64,000 nucleotides of DNA from Alginatibacterium sediminis (GTDB lineage Bacteria; Pseudomonadota; Gammaproteobacteria; Enterobacterales; Celerinatantimonadaceae), in assembly GCF_003610775.1 (NCBI RefSeq), contig NZ_RAQO01000008.1, forward strand, positions 457,839-521,838, given 5' to 3'. The translations under genes and the position numbers were made by a program. The notes under the pieces were generated by a model. The model did no database searches. It was not told the origin of the DNA and saw nothing but the letters and a program-made list of their open reading frames with translations. Of this stretch, positions 20,601 to 30,043 are shown piece after piece; position 1 is the first letter of the stretch, and the number at the start of each line of letters is the position of its first letter.

Positions 20601-22311
20601 GCTCCTCTAATTGAACCCACTGCTTAACATCAGCATCTGGAGCAACATTGAGAAAGTGCAAACCCGCTTCCATGACTTTTGAAAATACCGGACCGGAGAC
20701 AGACCCCCCGTAATACGTATCACCTTGAGGTTCATCAACCGTAACAACAATCGCCAAGCGAGGATTGGTTAGTGGTGCAACCCCTGCGAAAATAGCAACA
20801 TAATCATCCCCATATCCACCTCGAATTGCTTTTCTTGATGTTCCGGTTTTACCTGCAATACGGTAGCCTTCAACCGCAGCTTTGCGTCCAGTTCCACCTT
20901 CTAGGGTCACCGACTCCATCATTTCAAGTAGGGCTTTAGTATTTTGACTATTAAAGACCTGTTTGCCTTTTTCTGCTTTGTCGACTTTCAAAATGGAAAT
21001 GGGCTTAGCAAAGCCAGCAGAACCAACCGTTGCATAGGCATGCGCAATTTGCAGTGGTGTGGCCATCACACCGTAGCCAAACGATAAGGTGGCTAACTCG
21101 AAGTCTGACCAACGACTACGTTGCGGTACTTGTCCTGCAGATTCACCCACTAAACCAAGGCCTGCATCATTACCAAAACCAAGCCGATAAAAAGTATCAA
21201 TCATAGAATTAACACCCACTTTTAGTGCTAATTGCGAGGTGGCTACATTGCTAGATTTTTGAATCACGGTAGTTAAATCAATAGTTCCGTAGTTACGCGA
21301 ATCACGAACGCGGCGGCCACCGATATTCATATACCCCGGAGAAGTATTCAGCATGGTTTCGTCGTCAACTACACCTTTTTCTAAGGCCGTTAGAACTGTA
21401 AACGGCTTGAATACTGAGCCGGGCTCAAATGCGTCAGTAATAGCGCGATTTCGAAACAAAAAGCCTTTAAATTGTTTTCTGTCGTTTGGATTAAACGAAG
21501 GGCTATTCGCCATCGCTAGAACTTCTCCAGTTTGAATATCAATCACAACAACAGAGCCAGCAGTCGCTTGGTTATCGGCCACTGCTTTTTTAAGCTCTTT
21601 ATACGCAATCGCTTGTAAGCGCTGATCAATACTTAATACAATATCGTTGGAATCTTTACTTTTGCTCAGTACATCGAGATCTTCGATAACTCGTCCAGCT
21701 CGGTCTTTGCGAACTTGTCGTTTGCCTGCCTCTGCGCTTAACCAATGATTATAACTTTGCTCCACCCCTTCTTGACCGGCACCATCAATATTAGTGAAAC
21801 CAACAAGGTGAGCACTTACTTCGCCAGTAGGGTAAAAACGACGCGACTCGGCCTTTAAATACACCCCGGGAATCTTCAATTTTTCAATGTAGCCTGCAAT
21901 CGCGGGGCTAACTTGGCGTTTCAAATACACAAAGCGACGTTTTGGGTCTTTCACTTTGTTGAGTAGTTTTTCACTGTCAGTTTCCAAAACGTCAGCTAAG
22001 GCATGCCAAGCTTCTAGCTTGTCCAAGCCGTTTTGCTCGTGAACCCGTTTCGGATCGGCATAAATAGCTCTTACCGGTACACTAACCGCCAATTCTCGCC
22101 CATTTCGGTCAGTAATCACGCCACGCTCAACAAAGTTGGACATAGTACGAACCGAACGCAGGTCGCCTTCGTGTACAAGGCGCTCTGGTGCCCAAACCTG
22201 AATGTAAGCAGTGCGCACAACTAAGGCCATAAACACCGAAAAAACCACAACTGCAACGAGCGTAAAACGCCAGCTGATCAGTAGTTGTGGTTTTTTACTT
22301 CGTTTGTTCAT
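20581..22311 (-). CDS. ftsI: Septal transpeptidase FtsI (penicillin-binding protein 3)
   Basis: A class B PBP that cross-links septal peptidoglycan with FtsW. The 576-residue protein has a membrane anchor at about 17-36, the dimerisation/pedestal domain, and a transpeptidase domain with the nucleophile in EPGSVFKPF, the SxN motif in SSNVATSQ and the KTG motif in GKTGTSRKA. It is the expected length and overlaps ftsL by 4 bp. Confidence 0.98.
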   Translation of the reverse strand: MNKRSKKPQLLISWRFTLVAVVVFSVFMALVVRTAYIQVWAPERLVHEGDLRSVRTMSNFVERGVITDRNGRELAVSVPVRAIYADPKRVHEQNGLDKLEAWHALADVLETDSEKLLNKVKDPKRRFVYLKRQVSPAIAGYIEKLKIPGVYLKAESRRFYPTGEVSAHLVGFTNIDGAGQEGVEQSYNHWLSAEAGKRQVRKDRAGRVIEDLDVLSKSKDSNDIVLSIDQRLQAIAYKELKKAVADNQATAGSVVVIDIQTGEVLAMANSPSFNPNDRKQFKGFLFRNRAITDAFEPGSVFKPFTVLTALEKGVVDDETMLNTSPGYMNIGGRRVRDSRNYGTIDLTTVIQKSSNVATSQLALKVGVNSMIDTFYRLGFGNDAGLGLVGESAGQVPQRSRWSDFELATLSFGYGVMATPLQIAHAYATVGSAGFAKPISILKVDKAEKGKQVFNSQNTKALLEMMESVTLEGGTGRKAAVEGYRIAGKTGTSRKAIRGGYGDDYVAIFAGVAPLTNPRLAIVVTVDEPQGDTYYGGSVSGPVFSKVMEAGLHFLNVAPDADVKQWVQLEELADARS

Positions 22312-22628
22312 GGCTTCCTTACCATCACTTCGTCCGATAAGTTCGGACGTTTCATATTCAGTTCAGCAACTGCTAGTCGTTCAACTCGACTGTGTTCAGC
22401 TAAGGCGTTTTGTTCAATTAACAAATGACGCCACTCAACATTTAGCTCATCACGTAGCATTTGTAGATCTTCGCGTTGCGATATAAGCATGCGCGTATTA
22501 TGGGTGGTTAATACCACAGCAAATGCACTAGCCAATATCATCAACAACAAAGACACTGCTATTCGTTGGCGCCATAAGTCGCTCACTATCACCTTGAGTA
22601 ACTGTGGTTGGCGCCCCGAGGTCTCCAT
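22308..22628 (-). CDS. ftsL: Cell division protein FtsL
   Basis: A small bitopic divisome protein of 106 residues that binds FtsB and FtsQ and activates FtsWI. It has a cytoplasmic N-terminus, one membrane helix at about 23-43 and a periplasmic coiled coil (about 50-95). Identification rests mostly on the fold pattern and on its place between rsmH and ftsI. It follows the rsmH stop codon with no intervening bases. Confidence 0.93.
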   Translation of the reverse strand: METSGRQPQLLKVIVSDLWRQRIAVSLLLMILASAFAVVLTTHNTRMLISQREDLQMLRDELNVEWRHLLIEQNALAEHSRVERLAVAELNMKRPNLSDEVMVRKP

Positions 22629-23564
22629 CTATAGTTTCTCAGCTATCCGCAGTACTGAGCTACGTGCCCGTGGATTTACTTCGAGTTCAGCAGCACTTGG
22701 CTTGATTGCTTTACTCATGCGTTTTAGCGTTTTCCCTTCACCTAACATCTCGGCTGATACTGGCAGGTTTTTAGGATACTGTTTGCCCATTTCTTGCGCG
22801 CGTATGAAACGTTTAACCATACGGTCTTCAAGAGAATGAAAACTAATCACTGCCAAACGGCCATCTTTTGCCAATACATCAATACTGCCTTCAAGTGCCA
22901 AGCGTATTTCATCCAGTTCACTATTAATAAAAATACGTATTGCTTGGAAAGAGCGAGTTGCTGGATGTTTAAACTTGTCTTTAACTGGACATGCCAAGTC
23001 GATGACCTTGGCCAGCTCTAAAGTCGAAGTAAAGGGCTGCTCTTCACGGTGTTCAACAATCCCACGCGCAATCCGTTTACCAAATTTTTCTTCACCAAAG
23101 GTCTTTATTACCCATGAAATGTCTGCTTCATCGGCATTATTTAACCATTGCGCCGCTGTTTGCCCACGGCTGATGTCCATACGCATGTCTAAGGGCCCAT
23201 CGCGCATAAAGCTAAATCCACGACTTGCGTCATCTAGTTGCGGCGATGACACTCCGAGATCAAGCAATACACCATCAACTTTTCCAATGAGGCCGAGCTC
23301 ATCAATAACAGCTCTTAATTCTGAAAATGGCTGGTGCACAATTTGAAACCGTGGGTCGTCACTAAACCGTTGTGCAGCTTCTATCGCTCTAGGATCTCGG
23401 TCAATCGCAATCAATCGCCCTTGTGGACCAAGGTGATTAAGTATTTCTTGGCTGTGACCACCACGACCAAAAGTACCATCAACGTAGATCCCATCAGGTT
23501 TGATGGCTAAGCCTTCGATACATTCGTCGAGTAAAACCGATCGATGTTTAAATTCAGCTGTCAT
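22629..23564 (-). CDS. rsmH: 16S rRNA (cytosine-1402-N4) methyltransferase
   Basis: RsmH (MraW) methylates C1402 in the ribosomal P site using S-adenosylmethionine. The 311-residue length is normal. The start [15 protein letters not shown], the SAM-binding [10 protein letters not shown] near 30, [11 protein letters not shown] and the C-terminal [14 protein letters not shown] are characteristic. It starts one base after mraZ. Confidence 0.98.
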   Translation of the reverse strand: MTAEFKHRSVLLDECIEGLAIKPDGIYVDGTFGRGGHSQEILNHLGPQGRLIAIDRDPRAIEAAQRFSDDPRFQIVHQPFSELRAVIDELGLIGKVDGVLLDLGVSSPQLDDASRGFSFMRDGPLDMRMDISRGQTAAQWLNNADEADISWVIKTFGEEKFGKRIARGIVEHREEQPFTSTLELAKVIDLACPVKDKFKHPATRSFQAIRIFINSELDEIRLALEGSIDVLAKDGRLAVISFHSLEDRMVKRFIRAQEMGKQYPKNLPVSAEMLGEGKTLKRMSKAIKPSAAELEVNPRARSSVLRIAEKL

Positions 23565-23565
23565 G

Positions 23566-24021
23566 TTATAAGGAAAACCCTTTTAGACTATCGGTGGACC
23601 ATTGTTCTTCGTCATCAATGGCGATATCAGCTTGAATTTGTGCTTGCCAGTTTTCTTCAGACCACAATTCAAATTTGTTCAATTGCCCAACTAGCATCAG
23701 GTGTTTTTCTAATCCCGCATGATTTCGCAAAGTAGGTGGAACTAACAAACGTCCGTTTTTATCCAACTCACAATCAACTGCATGACCCAAAAGCAAACGC
23801 TGCAAGCGACGTTCGCTTGCATTAACACTAGATAGCCTGCGTAACTTACGTTCTATTTCTTCCCATTCGTGCATTGGGTAAAGTAGTAAACAGGAATGCG
23901 ATATATCAATGGTAAACACCATGCGTGAGTCGCAATTTTCGCTCAACCAGTCGCGATAGCGAGTAGGCATGGTTAGCCTTCCCTTCGCATCTAGGTTGAT
24001 TGAACTTGCGCCACGAATCAT
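23566..24021 (-). CDS. mraZ: Transcriptional regulator MraZ
   Basis: MraZ is an AbrB-like DNA-binding protein that represses the dcw promoter. The 151 residues hold two SpoVT/AbrB repeats, each with the conserved DxKGR-type element ([13 protein letters not shown] near residue 11 and [13 protein letters not shown] near 90). It heads the dcw operon, and its operator lies in its own 5' leader (24069-24094), which supports autoregulation. Confidence 0.98.
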   Translation of the reverse strand: MIRGASSINLDAKGRLTMPTRYRDWLSENCDSRMVFTIDISHSCLLLYPMHEWEEIERKLRRLSSVNASERRLQRLLLGHAVDCELDKNGRLLVPPTLRNHAGLEKHLMLVGQLNKFELWSEENWQAQIQADIAIDDEEQWSTDSLKGFSL

Positions 24022-24068
24022 TTAGTTACTCTCATTTGAGCTCATTTTCGAGCTATCGCATCTTATAG

Positions 24069-24094
24069 ATCCACAAAGATCCACTTTTTCCCAC
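24069..24094 (-). promoter_or_regulatory. MraZ operator: three GTGG direct repeats
   Basis: On the minus strand GTGGGAAAAA, GTGGATCTTT and GTGGATCTAT follow each other with exact 10-nt spacing (CCAC at 24091, 24081 and 24071 on the plus strand). Direct repeats of TGGGA type at this spacing are the known MraZ binding sites at dcw promoters. They lie just downstream of the predicted transcription start. Confidence 0.85.
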
Positions 24095-24103
24095 AGTTTT
24101 ATA

Positions 24104-24132
24104 ATTCTAAGGACGAGTCGACACCTTTGCAA
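24104..24132 (-). promoter_or_regulatory. Predicted sigma-70 promoter of the dcw cluster
   Basis: A -35 box TTGCAA (24132-24127) and a -10 box TAGAAT (24109-24104) are separated by 17 bp. The implied start near 24097 gives a leader of about 75 nt that begins with the MraZ repeats. Confidence 0.65.
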
Positions 24133-24300
24133 GCTAGCAAGGGTAACAATTCGTGATGGATTGCAAATGATTTGACTAAGAAACTGAATTTGCTGAGGAA
24201 ATGTACAAAAAATAATCTATTAAACGCAAGCTAGCTCACACTTCATGACTTTCGGTGCTGACTTGCTAGAATAAGGTCTCAATTTTGATTAGGAAACATC

Positions 24301-24516
24301 ATGGCATTTAAAGAATACAAAGTTCTACAAGTAGCTGAAGGTGCACTCGGTACCCTCTTTCTTGGTGCATCGGGTATGCCCATCAAAAAACTTGAGGTAA
24401 CTTTAAACGAAGAAGCTGCAGATGGGTGGCAATTGGTGTTCCAAGTTATTGAAAGTCGTCGCTTCTGGTTATTCTGGACTCGCGAGTCTGTACTGATTAC
24501 TCTCGGACGAGATTAA
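24301..24516 (+). CDS. Small DUF4177-like protein
   Basis: A 71-residue protein (MAFKEYKVLQV... GWQLVFQVIESRRFWLFWTRESVLITLGRD) with the alpha/beta pattern and the GW-x-LV core of DUF4177-type small proteins. Function is unknown. The ATG is preceded by AGGAAA. It is divergent from mraZ and 11 bp upstream of a TM2-domain gene, so the two probably form one transcription unit. Confidence 0.7.
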   Translation: MAFKEYKVLQVAEGALGTLFLGASGMPIKKLEVTLNEEAADGWQLVFQVIESRRFWLFWTRESVLITLGRD

Positions 24517-24527
24517 GTGGGAAAACG

Positions 24528-24917
24528 ATGTTAAATCGTCAACAAGTCGAACAACATAGCGAGCAGCTTAGGCAGACAATTCGTCAGCTCGATGATGCCA
24601 AGCGTAAAGTGTTCTATACGCATTTACGTCAACAAGTACGCGATCCTGACACTTATGCAAGTTGTAACTTTTTGTTTATCGCGGGATTGCATCATTTCTA
24701 CTTAAAGCGGTATGCGCGAGGAAGCTTTAATCTCGCAGTATTCTTGATTGGCATAGGCGCATTCATCGGCGGCTTTTTTGGTTTAGGTTTATTCGCAATT
24801 ATTGGTATTTGCGTAATTGAACTACCCGCTTTATTTCGATCTCAACTTATCGTTGAAGATTACAACAATCAGCTGAGCGAACAATTGTTAGATGATTTAA
24901 CCAAGCATGACGCGTAA
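24528..24917 (+). CDS. TM2-domain membrane protein
   Basis: 129 residues with a charged helical N-terminus (about 1-45), then two membrane helices at about 47-66 and 71-100 linked by HHFYLKRYARGSFN, which matches the G-x-H-x-FYL turn of the TM2 domain. The helical tail is charged. TM2 proteins are small inner-membrane proteins of poorly defined role. It is followed by the strong hairpin that terminates rnpB from the other strand. Confidence 0.75.
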   Translation: MLNRQQVEQHSEQLRQTIRQLDDAKRKVFYTHLRQQVRDPDTYASCNFLFIAGLHHFYLKRYARGSFNLAVFLIGIGAFIGGFFGLGLFAIIGICVIELPALFRSQLIVEDYNNQLSEQLLDDLTKHDA

Positions 24918-24957
24918 TAAAGAAAAACCGCCTCGCATATTCACTATGCAAGGCGGT
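24917..24957 (-). terminator. Terminator downstream of rnpB
   Basis: A long stem, ACCGCCT-x-GCATA (24927-24939) with TATGC-x-AGGCGGT (24945-24957), has one internal mismatch and a 5-nt loop. On the minus strand it runs into a TTTTTCTTTATT tract, so it terminates the RNase P RNA transcript. Confidence 0.9.
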
Positions 24958-24963
24958 CATTAA

Positions 24964-25358
24964 GAGGTGGAGTTGGCCGCATAAGCCGGGTTCTGTACTC
25001 TTGCGAGTGGTAACCATTCCTCTAGGCCTAAGATCGCTCTTAGGCTCAAGCAGCCTACCCGCCCCCAAACGCGGGTCGCGTCCACAGGGGCCTATTTGGC
25101 CTTGCTTCGGGTGGAGTTTACCTCGCCGCATACTGTTACCAGTAGCGCGGTGCGCTCTTACCGCACCCTTTCAGCCTTACCGGTTTGTCGAAACAAACTT
25201 AGGCGGTCTTCTCTCTGCTGCACTTGTCGTGAGCTCACGCTCCCCAGGCGTTACCTGGCACCCTACCCTATGAAGCCCGGACTTTCCTCCCCTTTGCCCG
25301 TTTAATAACTTTACAAGTTACTACTTACGACAAAGCAGCGGTTACCTCGGCCAACTCC
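24964..25358 (-). ncRNA. rnpB: RNase P RNA (bacterial class A)
   Basis: The minus strand carries the universal P RNA core: GGGGAGGAAAGTCCGGGCTTC near the 5' part, AGGGTGCCAGGTAACGCCTGG, GCAGAGAG, AGGGTGCGGTAAGAGCGCACC, GGTAAACTCCACC with GCAAGGCCAAATAGG, and GGTAGGCTGCTTGAGCC. The ends GGAGTTGGCC and GGCCAACTCC pair to form P1. The RNA is about 395 nt and matures tRNA 5' ends. Exact termini are estimated. A TATTGT -10-like box lies about 7 bp upstream, overlapping the end of rsmI. Confidence 0.98.
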
Positions 25359-25384
25359 GCGGCGCACAATAGCAAAGTCCGCGT

Positions 25385-26242
25385 TTATTCACCAGCCTGA
25401 TCTGACTTTTCTTGCTCTAAGCCATATTGGTATAGCGCATTCTTCTTCAGATCATATATTTGAGCTGTCAGCGCAGCGGCTTTCTTCAAAGGCAATTCCT
25501 TGCGTAATAAAGCTAAGGTTTGCAACGCTGGTTTGGGCAAGGCTTCTTTTTGTTTTGGTTTTCCAGCAACGACCAACACCATTTCACCTTTTTGATGGCG
25601 AGGCTCGTCAATGAGGCGTTGGCGAAGCTCGTGTACGCTCATACTCAAAATGCTTTCGAAGGTTTTAGTTATTTCTCGAGCCATCACAATGCGCCGCTGT
25701 GCTCCCATGCAGGTCTCAATATCGGTTAAGCTATCGAGGATGCGATGCGGACTTTCATAAAAAACCATGGTGTGGCTGGCATCCGCGAGATCATTGAGTC
25801 GGTCACAACGCGCTTTGGTTTTTGCGGGTAAAAAACCTTCGTAGCTAAAGCGATCGGTAGGTAAGCCACTAGCACTTAAGGCTGCAATCGCCGCGCAGGC
25901 TCCGGGCAAAGGCACAACATCAAACCCTTGTTGCTGGCAATAAGCCACCAAGTGATATCCTGGGTCATTAATTAGTGGTGTCCCAGCGTCAGAAATAAGC
26001 GCAACACTTTTGCCTTGCGTGAGTTGCTCGCCAAGCCACTGACAACGTTGCTGTTCGTTATGGTCGTGAACCGCTACCAAAGGGGTATCAATGTCAAAAT
26101 GCTGCATCAGACGTCGGCTGTTACGCGTATCTTCTGCGGCAATTACCGAGACTTGTTTTAAGACCTCAATCGCCCGAAGCGTCATGTCGCCTAAATTTCC
26201 TATCGGCGTGGGTACAATATACAGCGCTGCTTGTGTCATCAT
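25385..26242 (-). CDS. rsmI: 16S rRNA (cytidine-1402-2'-O) methyltransferase
   Basis: RsmI methylates the ribose of C1402, the same nucleotide treated by RsmH encoded 2 kb away. The 285-residue tetrapyrrole-methylase fold shows IVPTPIGNLGDMTLRAIEVL at the N-terminus, the AEDTRNSRRLM motif, LISDAGTPLINDPG and PLPGACAAIAALSASGLP. It is divergent from lpoA. The start is MMTQ; either Met could be used. Confidence 0.97.
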   Translation of the reverse strand: MMTQAALYIVPTPIGNLGDMTLRAIEVLKQVSVIAAEDTRNSRRLMQHFDIDTPLVAVHDHNEQQRCQWLGEQLTQGKSVALISDAGTPLINDPGYHLVAYCQQQGFDVVPLPGACAAIAALSASGLPTDRFSYEGFLPAKTKARCDRLNDLADASHTMVFYESPHRILDSLTDIETCMGAQRRIVMAREITKTFESILSMSVHELRQRLIDEPRHQKGEMVLVVAGKPKQKEALPKPALQTLALLRKELPLKKAAALTAQIYDLKKNALYQYGLEQEKSDQAGE

Positions 26243-26336
26243 TTTGCCCTATTCTAGTTTTGCCGCTCACTGTAAGTGAAAGTTATGTCAGTCTCAATCG
26301 GAGTTGTTCGATAATTTCATCCGCATGCGATAGACT

Positions 26337-28379
26337 ATGGCCAATTTCAATTCGTTATGGAAAGACGCCGTGCTGCGCTCAATCAGACTGATCTACCAAT
26401 GGCCACTAATCTTGTGTCTGGTACTACTACTAAATGCATGTGCGAGTAATAGCACATCTAGCGATACTAGCTCCCAATTTCCTGGATTCGCACAGCCAAC
26501 AACGCAAAGCCCAGATGAATATTTACGTTTAGCCAAGCGTAGTAAAGGCGATGCAGCATTCAACTGGCAGCTACTTGCAGCAAAGGCATATATTGGCCTT
26601 GACCAACTTCAGCCAGCCCAAGCTATTTTAGAGAGCTTAGAAGAACAGGCCAACAGTAATCAAACAGTAGCTGGGCACAAACTTGTGCAAGCGGAATTAC
26701 TGTTCGCTCAAAATTTGGCGAACCAAAGTTTACAGTTACTCAGCTTCGATCCAATGTGGCAGTTGAGTAATGATTATTGGCTTAGTTATTATCAACAGCG
26801 CGCTACCATTTATCAACTACTTAACAATCCTGTTGCCGAGGTTCAAGAACGCGTTGAATTAGATAAAAGGCTTACTGACGCTAGTGATCAATTGGCCAAC
26901 AATCAACAGATTTGGTCTCAACTAAAACCCTTAAACGCTTATACCTTACGTAGCTTTCAAGGTACAAGTGATTCTGTATTCAACGGATGGTTGGAAGTTG
27001 CGGCCATAGTCAATGAACCGAAACGTAATCCTCAGCAGCTTTTCGATAATCTAGCACAGTGGGAAAATGACTACCCCAATCACCCTGCGCTTCAATTCGT
27101 TCAAGTTGACATCGGCTCGGCAATGAACGCACAACGCTATGCCCCCCAACGCGTTGCAGTGCTTTTACCACTCAGTGGTCGCTTTAAGGCTAGTGCCAAT
27201 GCTGTGCGAGATGGCATGCTAGCAGCCCAATACGATGAACGTACTGATGCAGCTCTGCGCAACAGTCAATTGAGCTTTATTGATACCGAAGCTAATCAAG
27301 GACCTGCTTTGCGCCAAGCGATTGAAGGAGCGACTCCTGATTTCATCATCGGTCCTTTACGTAAAGATCAAGTGTTATGGCTGCAGCAACAGCAATTACA
27401 AACACCTTGGATGGCACTCAATCAAGCGGAACATAGTGCTCAAAATGGTCAATTCTACTTCGGTCTAAGCCCTGAAGATGAAGCGCAGCAAGCAGCTCAG
27501 GAAATTTTTGACCAAAGCCTAAGCATGCCTTTGATCATCGCGCCACAGAGCACCATTGGTCAACGTATGACAAATGCCTTCATAGAACGTTGGAAACGAC
27601 TTAGTGACGAACCCTACGAAAGCATTTATTACAGTAACAACAAAGAATTACAGGGTGCGATCCGCAATCTCCTCTTAGTCGATGAAAGTCAGGCTAGAGT
27701 GCGCCAAGCTCAACAATTACTTGGCTTTAATATTGGTACAGAAACGCGCTCTCGTGGTGATACACAGGCGATATACATCATCGGCAACAATAACGAAACT
27801 AAATTAATAAAACCAAGTATTGAAGTTGCTGTTAGTCCATTTGCGCAGCTTCCCCAACTGTTCGCAAGTTCACGCAGTTATCAACGTGGTAGTGTCGACG
27901 ACGAAGTCGAGTTACAAGGTCTATGGATTAGTGAAATGCCATGGATGCTCGACCATAGCTCAGCGTTCTACCAACAGTACAACCAGTTGTGGCCAGAATA
28001 TAATGAGAGTCACCGACGCCTATTCGCCTTAGGTTTCGACGCACTACTAGTTTTGCCTAACCTTGATCAGATGCGCGGTTATACCGATTTCAAAATTGAT
28101 GGTTTAAGTGGTGCGCTCAGCGTTAGCCAAACCGGTGCAGTTGAACGCGAATTAACCTGGGCACGCTATCAAGATGGTGAGTTACGCCCTATGGATTATG
28201 TATCTCCAATTGTCGAAAATGACGTTGATATTGATTCACAGGACTTAGAAGCGGATGAGGCTATAGAGGCTCTAAATCCCGAAGATGAAGTATCAGGTAT
28301 CGAAATCGTGCCTGTCGATGACAGTTCAACTGATGGTGAAATTCAAAGCTTAGGTTTTGAAGTTGAGACCGTTGAATAA
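26337..28379 (+). CDS. lpoA: Penicillin-binding protein activator LpoA (outer-membrane lipoprotein)
   Basis: LpoA reaches from the outer membrane to stimulate PBP1A. The 680-residue protein has a lipoprotein signal with lipobox LLNAC (about residues 31-35), a TPR-like N-terminal domain (about 60-255) and a periplasmic-binding-protein-like domain beginning RVAVLLPLSGRFKASANAVRDG. The last 55-60 residues after the conserved RELTWARYQDGELRPM segment form an acidic tail rich in D and E. It is first in a run lpoA-yraN-diaA-dolP that matches the enteric order. Confidence 0.95.
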   Translation: MANFNSLWKDAVLRSIRLIYQWPLILCLVLLLNACASNSTSSDTSSQFPGFAQPTTQSPDEYLRLAKRSKGDAAFNWQLLAAKAYIGLDQLQPAQAILESLEEQANSNQTVAGHKLVQAELLFAQNLANQSLQLLSFDPMWQLSNDYWLSYYQQRATIYQLLNNPVAEVQERVELDKRLTDASDQLANNQQIWSQLKPLNAYTLRSFQGTSDSVFNGWLEVAAIVNEPKRNPQQLFDNLAQWENDYPNHPALQFVQVDIGSAMNAQRYAPQRVAVLLPLSGRFKASANAVRDGMLAAQYDERTDAALRNSQLSFIDTEANQGPALRQAIEGATPDFIIGPLRKDQVLWLQQQQLQTPWMALNQAEHSAQNGQFYFGLSPEDEAQQAAQEIFDQSLSMPLIIAPQSTIGQRMTNAFIERWKRLSDEPYESIYYSNNKELQGAIRNLLLVDESQARVRQAQQLLGFNIGTETRSRGDTQAIYIIGNNNETKLIKPSIEVAVSPFAQLPQLFASSRSYQRGSVDDEVELQGLWISEMPWMLDHSSAFYQQYNQLWPEYNESHRRLFALGFDALLVLPNLDQMRGYTDFKIDGLSGALSVSQTGAVERELTWARYQDGELRPMDYVSPIVENDVDIDSQDLEADEAIEALNPEDEVSGIEIVPVDDSSTDGEIQSLGFEVETVE

Positions 28380-28395
28380 AATAACGGCCTAGATT

Positions 28396-28770
28396 TTGCG
28401 TTTTCTAAAGAAAGCAAAACATCTGATAAGTGGTATGCGGGCGGAGCAACAAGCTGCTCGCTATTTACAAGGCCAAGGTTTGACCCTAGTTGAACGAAAC
28501 TTCAGCTGTCGTTGTGGTGAAATTGATATAGTTGCCCGAGACCAAAGTGTTTGGGTCTTCGCAGAAGTGAAGTTTCGCAGTCAGCAAACATTTGGTGGTG
28601 TTGACCATGCTATCAGCAAAGCTAAACAACGAAAAATTATAAACACCGCTGAGTTCTACTTGCATAATAAGGGCTTGAACATTAATAATTTGCAAATACG
28701 CTTTGATGCAGTACTTATTGAAAACCAAGAGCCACGCTTACGTTGGCTTAAAAATGCCTTTGGAGGCTAA
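28396..28770 (+). CDS. yraN: YraN family (UPF0102) nuclease-fold protein
   Basis: 124 residues with the UPF0102 core: [16 protein letters not shown] and VFAEVKFRS, an endonuclease-like GEIDxV...EVK pattern. The activity of the family is not established. The reading frame opens with a TTG at 28396; an ATG at 28435 ([11 protein letters not shown]) would give a shorter protein that still holds the full domain, and neither has a clear ribosome-binding site. It sits between lpoA and diaA as in enterics. Confidence 0.9.
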   Translation: MRFLKKAKHLISGMRAEQQAARYLQGQGLTLVERNFSCRCGEIDIVARDQSVWVFAEVKFRSQQTFGGVDHAISKAKQRKIINTAEFYLHNKGLNINNLQIRFDAVLIENQEPRLRWLKNAFGG

Positions 28771-28777
28771 AGGTACA

Positions 28778-29359
28778 ATGCAAGATAGAATTAAAGAGAT
28801 ATTTAGAGAAAGCATACAAACCAAAATAGCTGCAGCAGAAGCACTTCCAGGTTCAATTGAATCGGCAAGTTTGCTACTGGCGCAAGCCTTATTGAGCGGA
28901 CGAAAACTCCTGCTTTGTGGTAATGGCAGCGGCTCTGTACTTTCTCAAAACTTTGCATCCCAGCTGGTCAATCGCTTCGAAACTGAACGCCCCAGCTTGC
29001 CCGCATTGGCATTAACTAGCGACAACGCTACAATTAGCGCCATTGCCAATGACCACCATTTCGATGAGGTTTTTGCTAAACAAATTCGTGCATTAGGTAA
29101 CGAGGGTGATGTGCTTCTAGCTATTTCTCCTGATGGCAATACACCCAATTTGATAAAAGCCCTTGAAGCCGCCGTGAATCGAGATATGTGTATCATCGCT
29201 TTGACTGGTGAGGATGGTGGTGTGATGGCGGGGTTATTAAGTGAGCAGGATGTCGAAGTACGTGTTCCTTCTGCCCAACATACCCGTATATTTGAGGTAC
29301 ATTTACTGACTCTCAATAGCATGGGTGACTTGCTCGATCGCATGTTATTCCCCCAATAA
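28778..29359 (+). CDS. diaA: DnaA initiator-associating protein DiaA (SIS domain)
   Basis: DiaA binds DnaA and promotes its ordered assembly at oriC. I start at the ATG at 28778 ([24 protein letters not shown]), giving 193 residues, because this matches E. coli DiaA (MQERIKACF...). The frame is open back to 28703 inside yraN. The SIS fold covers about 35-190. Compared with E. coli, the two SIS ligand loops differ: [10 protein letters not shown] for GNGTSAANAQ and SPDGNT for STRGNS. The ribosome-binding region GGAGGCTAAAGG is good. Confidence 0.94.
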   Translation: MQDRIKEIFRESIQTKIAAAEALPGSIESASLLLAQALLSGRKLLLCGNGSGSVLSQNFASQLVNRFETERPSLPALALTSDNATISAIANDHHFDEVFAKQIRALGNEGDVLLAISPDGNTPNLIKALEAAVNRDMCIIALTGEDGGVMAGLLSEQDVEVRVPSAQHTRIFEVHLLTLNSMGDLLDRMLFPQ

Positions 29360-29374
29360 TAGGTTTCAAAAGTC

Positions 29375-29950
29375 ATGACCCCAGTAAAAACTTTTTTTAT
29401 TATCTCTTCTTTAGTTTTGCTCCAGGCCTGTGCCGGAGTTGCTGTTGTAGGTGCAGGGGTTGCCGCTGGCGCCGCAACTGACCGACGCAGTGTAGGTACT
29501 CAATTTGATGACCAGTTATTAGAGCTCAACAGTGTAAATGCCCTCGCTAAGGATGAAGACTTGTGGGAGGTTAGTCGGCTCAGCGCCCACGCCCTAAACT
29601 CAAAAGTTTTGGTCATAGGTCAAACACAAACAGTAGAACACCAAGCGCGTGTATCTGAAATTATTGCGGGTCTTGATGGTGTATCACAAGTCCTCAATGA
29701 GGTCAGAGTACAAAGCGTAGCTCCGTTAGATGTGCAATCAAAAGATGCTTGGATCACTTCGCAAGTAAAGTTAAAAATCTATGATAATAACGCCATCCCT
29801 GTTGGAAAAATAAAGGTCATAACTGAGGATAGTGAAGTTTTCTTGATAGGCTTAGTCAATCGCACTGAAGCCGATGCTGCAGTTGAGATTGCAAGGCATG
29901 TCGGAGGCGTAACAGCTGTGATACGTGTTTTCGACTATGTGCAAGAATAA
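29375..29950 (+). CDS. dolP: BON-domain outer-membrane lipoprotein DolP (YraP)
   Basis: A 191-residue lipoprotein, the same length as E. coli DolP, which helps keep outer-membrane integrity and BAM activity. It has a signal with lipobox LLQAC (Cys about 19), a glycine/alanine stretch, and two BON domains (about 45-115 and 120-190; the second has DAWITSQVKLKIYDNNAI). It follows diaA by 15 bp and closes the operon. Confidence 0.95.
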   Translation: MTPVKTFFIISSLVLLQACAGVAVVGAGVAAGAATDRRSVGTQFDDQLLELNSVNALAKDEDLWEVSRLSAHALNSKVLVIGQTQTVEHQARVSEIIAGLDGVSQVLNEVRVQSVAPLDVQSKDAWITSQVKLKIYDNNAIPVGKIKVITEDSEVFLIGLVNRTEADAAVEIARHVGGVTAVIRVFDYVQE

Positions 29951-29971
29951 CAACTGTTTAGTTACGCTTAA

Positions 29972-30000
29972 CCAGCGCTTAGACCCATTAAAAGCGCTGG
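29972..30000 (+). terminator. Inverted repeat after dolP
   Basis: CCAGCGCTT (29972-29980) pairs perfectly with AAGCGCTGG (29992-30000) around an 11-nt loop. It starts 22 bases after the dolP stop. There is no T tract, so it may stabilise the mRNA end rather than terminate. Confidence 0.45.
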
Positions 30001-30043
30001 TAGCTTAAACGTCATCACCTAAATACAGCCGTCAAACCCCTTA

